From Apostichopus japonicus (taxonomy: Eukaryota; Echinodermata; Holothuroidea; Aspidochirotida; Stichopodidae), in NCBI RefSeq assembly GCF_037975245.1, contig NC_092581.1, positions 260,501-324,500 of the forward strand: DNA of 64,000 nt. Reading direction: 5' to 3'. The notes beneath the pieces are model-generated. The model saw nothing but the letters and a program-made list of their open reading frames with translations. It was not told the DNA's origin and did no database searches. A program made the position numbers and the translations under genes. Of this stretch, positions 59,201-64,000 are shown piece after piece. Each line of letters begins with the position of its first letter. The stretch's first letter is position 1.

Positions 59201-61720
59201 CTTATACGGTCTCTGGAACTTTAAGTATTAGAAACGAACATAGATTTATATCAACTGCTGTCGTGGCGCGGTTGGTTGCTCTGTACCTCGAGAGCGTGAC
59301 GTATTTTGGATCGCGGGCTCGAGACCAGGTGGGGGCAGTTTGCTTTTGCCGCGATCTTATACGGTCTCTGGGAACTTTAAGTATTAGAAACGAACATAGA
59401 TTTATATCAACTGCTGTCGTGGCGCGGTTGGTTGCTCTGTACCTCGAGAGCGTGACGTATTTTGGATCGCGGGCTCGAGACCAGGTGGGGGCAGTTAGCT
59501 TTTTCCGCGATCTCATACGGTCTCTGGAACTTTAAGTATTAGAAACGAACATAGATGTATATCAACTGCTGTCGTGGCGCGGTTGGTTGCTCTGTACCTC
59601 GAGAGCGTGACGTATTTTGGATCGCGGGCTCGAGACCAGGTGGGGGCAGTTAGCTTTTTCCGCGATCTCATACGGTCTCTGGGAACTTTAAGTATTAGAA
59701 ACGAACATAGATTTATATCAACTGCTGTCGTGGCGCGGTTGGTTGCTCTGAACCTCGAGAGCGTGACGTATTTTGGATCGCGGGCTCGAGACCAGGTGCC
59801 GGCAGTTTGCTTTTGCCTCGATCTTATACGGTCTCTTGGAACTTGAAGTATTAGAAACGAACATAGATTTATATCAACTGCTGTCGTGGCGCGGTTGGTT
59901 GCTCTGTACCTCGAGAGCGTGACGTATTTTGGATCGCGGGCTCGAGACCAGGTGCCGGCAGTTTGCTTTTGCCGCGATCTTATACGGTTTCTGGGAACTT
60001 TAAGTATTAGAAACGAACATAGATTTATATCAACTGCTGTCGTGGCGCGGTTGGTTGCTCTGTACCTCGAGAGCGTGACGTATTTTGGATCGCGGGCTCG
60101 AGACCAGGTGGGGGCAGTTTGCTTTTGCCGCGATCTGGTACGGTCTCTGGGAACTTTAAGTATTAGAAACGAACATAGATTTATATCAACTGCTGTCGTG
60201 GCGCGGTTGGTTGCTCTGTACCTCGAGAGCGTGAAGTATTTTGGATCGCGGGCTCGAGACCAGGTGGGGGCAGTTTGCTTTTGCCGCGATCTCATACGGT
60301 CTCTGGGAACTTTAAGTATTAGAAACGAACATAGATTTATATCAACTGCTGTCGTGGCGCGGTTGGTTGCTCTGTACCTCGAGAGCGTGACGTATTTTGG
60401 ATCGCGGGCTCGAGACCAGGTGGGGGCAGTTTGCTTTTGCCTCGATCTTATACGGTCTCTTGGAACTTTAAGTATTAGAAACGAACATAGATTTATATCA
60501 ACTGCTGTCGTGGCGCGGTTGGTTGCTCTGTACCTCGAGAGCGTGACGTATTTTGGATCGCGGGCTCGAGACCAGGTGCCGGCAGTTTGCTTTTGCCGCG
60601 ATCTTATACGGTTTCTGGGAACTTTAAGTATTAGAAACGAACATAGATTTATATCAACTGCTGTCGTGGCGCGGTTGGTTGCTCTGTACCTCGAGAGCGT
60701 GAAGTATTTTGGATCGCGGGCTCGAGACCAGGTGGGGGCAGTTTGCTTTTGCCGCGATCTCATACGGTCTCTGGGAACTTTAAGTATTAGAAACGAACAT
60801 AGATTTATATCAACTGCTGTCGTGGCGCGGTTGGTTGCTCTGTACCTCGAGAGCGTGAAGTATTTTGGATCGCGGGCTCGAGACCAGGTGGGGGCAGTTT
60901 GCTTTTGCCGCGATCTCATACGGTCTCTGGGAACTTTAAGTATTAGAAACGAACATAGATTTATATCAATTGCTGTCGTGGCGCGGTTGGTTGCTCTGTA
61001 CCTCGAGAGCGTGACGTATTTTGGATCGCGGGCTCGAGACCAGGTGGGGGCAGTTTGCTTTTGCCGCGATCTTATGCGGTCTCTGGGAACTTGAAGTATT
61101 AGAAACGAACATAGATTTATATCAACTGCTGTCGTGGCGCGGTTGGTTGCTCTGTACCTCGAGAGCGTGACGTATTTTGGATCGCGGGCTCGAGACCAGG
61201 TGGGGGCAGTTTGCTTTTGCCGGGATCTGGTACGGTCTCTGGGAACTTTAAGTATTAGAAACGAACATAGATTTATATCAACTGCTGTGGTGGCGCGGTT
61301 GGTTGCTCTGTACCTCGAGAGCGTGAAGTATTTTGGATCGCGGGCTCGAGACCAGGTGGGGGCAGTTTGCTTTTGCCGCGATCTGGTACGGTCTCTGGGA
61401 ACTTTAAGTATTAGAAACGAACATAGATTTATATCAACTGCTGTCGTGGCGCGGTTGGTTGCTCTGTACCTCGAGAGCGTGAAGTATTTTGGATCGCGGG
61501 CTCGAGACCAGGTGGGGGCAGTTTGCTTTTGCCGCGATCTTATACGGTCTCTGGGAACTTTAAGTATTAGAAACGAACATAGATTTATATCAACTGCTGT
61601 CGTGGCGCGGTTGGTTGCTCTGTACCTCGAGAGCGTGAAGTATTTTGGATCGCGGGCTCGAGACCATGTGGGGGCAGTTTGCTTTTGCCGCGATCTCATA
61701 CGGTCTCTGGAACTTTAAGT
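53241..61720 (+). repeat. Array domain with ~2.8- and ~3.1-kb repeated blocks
   Basis: The unit order CGTGCCGCGG or CGTGGCGCGG, CCGGGATCTGG, two or three TGAAGTATT units and then GACCATGTGGGGG occurs at about 55.20-55.79, 58.32-58.92 and 61.13-61.72 kb, giving offsets of about 3,118 (20 units) and 2,806 bp (18 units). Blocks headed by TAACTTTTTCC and GATGTATATC occur at about 55.9-56.8 and 59.2-59.6 kb. Internal unit order differs between blocks, so they are older or more rearranged than the 3,894-bp repeat. Confidence 0.75.
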
Positions 61721-63616
61721 ATTAGAAACGAACATAGATTCATATCAACTGCTGTCGTGGCGCGGTTGGTTGTGCTCTGTACCTCGAGAGCGTGACGTAT
61801 TTTGGATCGCGGGCTCGAGACCAGGTGGGGGCAGTTAACTTTTTCCGCGATCTTATACGGTCTCTGGAACTTTAAGTATTAGAAACGAACATAGATTTAT
61901 ATCAACTGCTGTCGTGGCGCGGTTGGTTGCTCTGTACCTCGAGAGCGTGACGTATTTTGGATCGCGGGCTCGAGACCAGGTGGGGGCAGTTTGCTTTTGC
62001 CGCGATCTTATACGGTCTCTGGAACTTTAAGTATTAGAAACGAACATAGATTTATATCAACTGCTGTCGTGGCGCGGTTGGTTGCTCTGTACCTCGAGAG
62101 CGTGACGTATTTTGGATCGCGGGCTCGAGACCAGGTGGGGGCAGTTAGCTTTTTCCGCGATCTCATACGGTCTCTGGAACTTTAAGTATTAGAAACGAAC
62201 TTAGATGTATATCAACTGCTGTCGTGGCGCGGTTGGTTGCTCTGTACTTCGAGAGCGTGACGTATTTTGGATCGCGGGCTCGAGACCAGGTGGGGGCAGT
62301 TAGCTTTTTCCGCGATCTCATACGGTCTCTGGGAACTTTAAGTATTAGAAACGAACATAGATTTATATCAACTGCTGTCGTGGCGCGGTTGGTTGCTCTG
62401 TACCTCGAGAGCGTGACGTATTTTGGATCGCGGGCTCGAGACCAGGTGGGGGCAGTTTGCTTTTGCCTCGATCTTATACGGTCTCTTGGAACTTTAAGTA
62501 TTAGAAACGAACATAGATTTATATCAACTGCTGTCGTGGCGCGGTTGGTTGCTCTGTACCTCGAGAGCGTGACGTATTTTGGATCGCGGGCTCGAGACCA
62601 GGTGGGGGCAGTTTGCTTTTGCCGCGATCTTATACGGTTTCTGGGAACTTTAAGTATTAGAAACGAACATAGATTTATATCAACTGCTGTCGTGGCGCGG
62701 TTGGTTGCTCTGTACCTCGAGAGCGTGACGTATTTTGGATCGCGGGCTCGAGACCAGGTGGGGGCAGTTTGCTTTTGCCGCGATCTTATACGGTCTCTGG
62801 GAACTTTAAGTATTAGAAACGAACATAGATTTATATCAACTGCTGTCGTGGCGCGGTTGGTTGCTCTGTACCTCGAGAGCGTGAAGTATTTTGGATCGCG
62901 GGCTCGAGACCAGGTGGGGGCAGTTTGCTTTTGCCGCGATCTCATACGGTCTCTGGGAACTTTAAGTATTAGAAACGAACATAGATTTATATCAACTGCT
63001 GTCGTGGCGCGGTTGGTTGCTCTGTACCTCGAGAGCGTGAAGTATTTTGGATCGCGGGCTCGAGACCAGGTGGGGGCAGTTTGCTTTTGCCGCGATCTCA
63101 TACGGTCTCTGGGAACTTTAAGTATTAGAAACGAACATAGATTTATATCAACTGCTGTCGTGGCGCGGTTGGTTGCTCTGTACCTCGAGAGCGTGACGTA
63201 TTTTGGATCGCGGGCTCGAGACCAGGTGGGGGCAGTTTGCTTTTGCCGCGATCTTATACGGTCTCTGGGAACTTTAAATATTAGAAACGAACATAACATC
63301 AACTGCTGTCGTGGCGCGGTTGGTTGCTCTGTACCTCGAGAGCGTGACGTATTTTGGATCGCGGGCTCGAGACCAGGTGGGGGCAGTTTGCTTTTGCCGC
63401 GATCTGGTACGGTCTCTGGGAACTTTAAGTATTAGAAACGAACATAGATTTATATCAACTGCTGTCGTGGCGCGGTTGGTTGCTCTGTACCTCGAGAGCG
63501 TGACGTATTTTGGATCGCGGGCTCGAGACCAGGTGGGGGCAGTTTGCTTTTTCCGCGATCTTATACGGTCTCTGGGAACTTTAAGTATTAGAAACGAACA
63601 TAGATTTATATCAACT

Positions 63617-63696
63617 GCTGTCGTGGCGCGGTTGGTTGCTCTGTACCTCGAGAGCGTGACGTATTTTGGATCGCGGGCTCGAGACCAGGTGGGGGC
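63617..63696 (+). ncRNA. Representative tRNA-like block of the satellite unit
   Basis: Annotated once as a model for all units. The 5' end GCTGTCG (63617-63623) can pair with TGGGGGC (63690-63696) as an acceptor stem: six of seven positions pair, counting G-U. The D-arm matches GGCGC...GCTC with the invariant GG at tRNA positions 18-19. The T-arm centre is GGGCTCGAGACC. The A-to-B region is about 7 nt longer than in a standard tRNA, and no convincing anticodon stem pairs in the usual place, although GCTCT (63638-63642) and AGAGC (63651-63655) form an alternative 5-bp hairpin. Residues equivalent to A14 and T54 are changed, so this is not a working tRNA gene. It fits the tRNA-derived head of a SINE. 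Confidence 0.5.
63624..63686 (+). promoter_or_regulatory. Internal Pol III promoter, A box and B box (representative)
   Basis: The A box TGGCGCGGTTGG (63624-63635) matches the tRNA-type consensus TRGCNNAGYNGG except for G at the A14 position. The B box GGCTCGAGACC (63676-63686) matches GGTTCGANNCC except for C at T54. They start 52 bp apart, within the range tolerated by TFIIIC. The pair recurs in nearly every unit; exceptions include the B-box-deleted units at 37.1 and 37.5 kb and the GGATCGAGACC units near 13.7-14.0 kb. Activity is inferred, and a T4 run (63664-63667) lies between the boxes. Confidence 0.5.
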
Positions 63697-63717
63697 AGTT
63701 TGCTTTTGCCGCGATCT
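63668..63717 (+). other. Inverted repeat enclosing the B box (representative)
   Basis: GATCGCGG (63669-63676) and CCGCGATC (63709-63716) are perfect reverse complements, and one more G-U pair (63668/63717) is possible in RNA. The ~32-nt loop contains most of the B box and the T4 run. The stem is kept in most units and lost in those with CCGGGATC, CCGGGTTC or CCTCGATC. Confidence 0.6.
63704..63707 (+). terminator. Candidate Pol III terminator (T4; T5 in variants)
   Basis: A TTTT run in TTGCTTTTGCC begins 18 bp after the B box. Pol III commonly stops at four or more T residues, so transcripts would be about 90 nt, close to the tRNA-like block. Units with TAGCTTTTTCC, TAACTTTTTCC or TTGCTTTTTCC have T5 and should terminate better. 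Confidence 0.35.
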
Positions 63718-64000
63718 TATACGGTCTCTGGGAACTTTAAGTATTAGAAACGAACATAGATTTATATCAACTGCTGTCGTGGCGCGGTTGGTTGCTCTGT
63801 ACCTCGAGAGCGTGACGTATTTTGGATCGCGGGCTCGAGACCAGGTGGGGGCAGTTTGCTTTTGCCGCGATCTTATACGGTCTCTGGGAACTTTAAGTAT
63901 TAGAAACGAACATAGATTTATATCAACTGCTGTCGTGGCGCGGTTGGTTGCTCTGTACCTCGAGAGCGTGACGTATTTTGGATCGCGGGCTCGAGACCAG

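Larger units (their letters stand above)
6082..64000 (+). repeat. Head-to-tail satellite array, 156-bp unit, ~370 copies
   Basis: One tandem array, all in one orientation, continues past the right edge. The first copy is partial and starts at TCGCGGGCTCGAGACC (6082). Taking ATAGATTTATATCAACTG as unit position 1, the common unit is 156 bp, 50% GC, with G (47) exceeding C (31) on the plus strand. A one-base shorter unit (CTCTGGAAC instead of CTCTGGGAAC) is very common, and units with GTTGTGCTC gain two bases. Copies differ at a few recurrent sites: GGGGG/GCCGG before CAG, TTGCTTTTGCC/TAGCTTTTTCC/TAACTTTTTCC, CGATCT followed by TA, CA, GG or GA, and TGACGT/TGAAGT. Each unit has a tRNA-like block with Pol III A and B boxes (see the representative unit at 63617), so it is probably a tandemly amplified tRNA-derived SINE-like sequence. 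The length is near that of many centromeric or heterochromatic satellites, but location cannot be told from sequence. Confidence 0.99.
61721..64000 (+). repeat. Right-end array segment, open at the window edge
   Basis: About 14 further units. A TAACTTTTTCC unit at 61.84 kb is followed by plain, TAGCTTTTTCC and TGAAGTATT units, one ACATAACATC unit at 63292 and then nearly canonical 156-bp units to the end. No flanking sequence is reached, so total array length is unknown. Confidence 0.9.

Noticed and set aside
63617-63696. Functional tRNA gene
   Set aside because: Changes at the A14 and T54 positions, mismatched T-stem pairs, no proper anticodon stem and excess length between the boxes; only tRNA-derived character is supported.
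6082-64000. CRISPR array
   Set aside because: Units are contiguous and nearly identical along all 156 bp, with no unique spacers; the context is eukaryotic.
6082-64000. Hammerhead-ribozyme satellite or retrozyme
   Set aside because: The consensus has GAAAC on the plus strand, but no CTGANGA core on either strand.
6082-64000. CENP-B box or definite centromere call
   Set aside because: No match to the TTCGNNNNANNCGGG pattern in the unit. The length suits a centromeric satellite, but location needs chromatin or cytological data.

Overview
This is eukaryotic DNA. It has no bacterial gene organisation, it carries AT-rich non-coding sequence, an intron-bounded integrase exon and three 5'-truncated non-LTR retrotransposon (LINE) ends, and nine tenths of it is satellite DNA. 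The many TAGGCCTA-type words at about 1.64-2.92 kb and the LINE types suggest a marine invertebrate, possibly a deuterostome such as an echinoderm. That placement is inference only; no gene here fixes the species.

Layout. (1) 1-6081 is the left flank, mostly single-copy. It holds a decayed integrase-core exon on the minus strand (67-224), a diverged ~200-bp direct repeat (2922 and 3394), two short open frames of unknown function (3973-4215 and 5516-6007), a polypurine tract, a (TA)n microsatellite and two LINE 3' ends lying head to head (4707-5228 minus; 5375-5514 plus). (2) 6082-64000 is one head-to-tail satellite array, all units in the same direction, running off the right edge. The unit is 156 bp, with frequent 155-bp and some 157/158-bp variants. 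I estimate about 370 copies from length divided by period. A third LINE end (6487-6928, minus) is inserted inside a unit near the left edge.

The most interesting object is the satellite unit. Each 156-bp repeat contains a near-consensus RNA polymerase III A box (TGGCGCGGTTGG) and B box (GGCTCGAGACC) 52 bp apart. They sit in a tRNA-like frame whose two ends can pair as an acceptor stem (6 of 7 positions), and a T4 run follows 18 bp after the B box. The array therefore looks like a tandemly amplified tRNA-derived (SINE-like) sequence: hundreds of potential Pol III promoters in a row. Units are about 50% GC and carry 13 CpG each (observed/expected about 1.4), with little CpG decay. An 8-bp perfect inverted repeat encloses the B box.

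The array has a layered history. Diagnostic variants group into local domains, and several multi-unit blocks are tandemly duplicated: 3,894 bp = 25 units, 2,182 bp = 14 units, 1,246-1,249 bp = 8 units, and others. This is what unequal exchange or segmental amplification would leave. The very long open frames on both strands of the array (up to 728 codons) follow from the unit length being 3 x 52 with two stop-free antisense frames, and I do not call them genes. Nothing in the window looks like a cooperating gene cluster. Functional hypotheses concern transcription and chromatin of the array itself.
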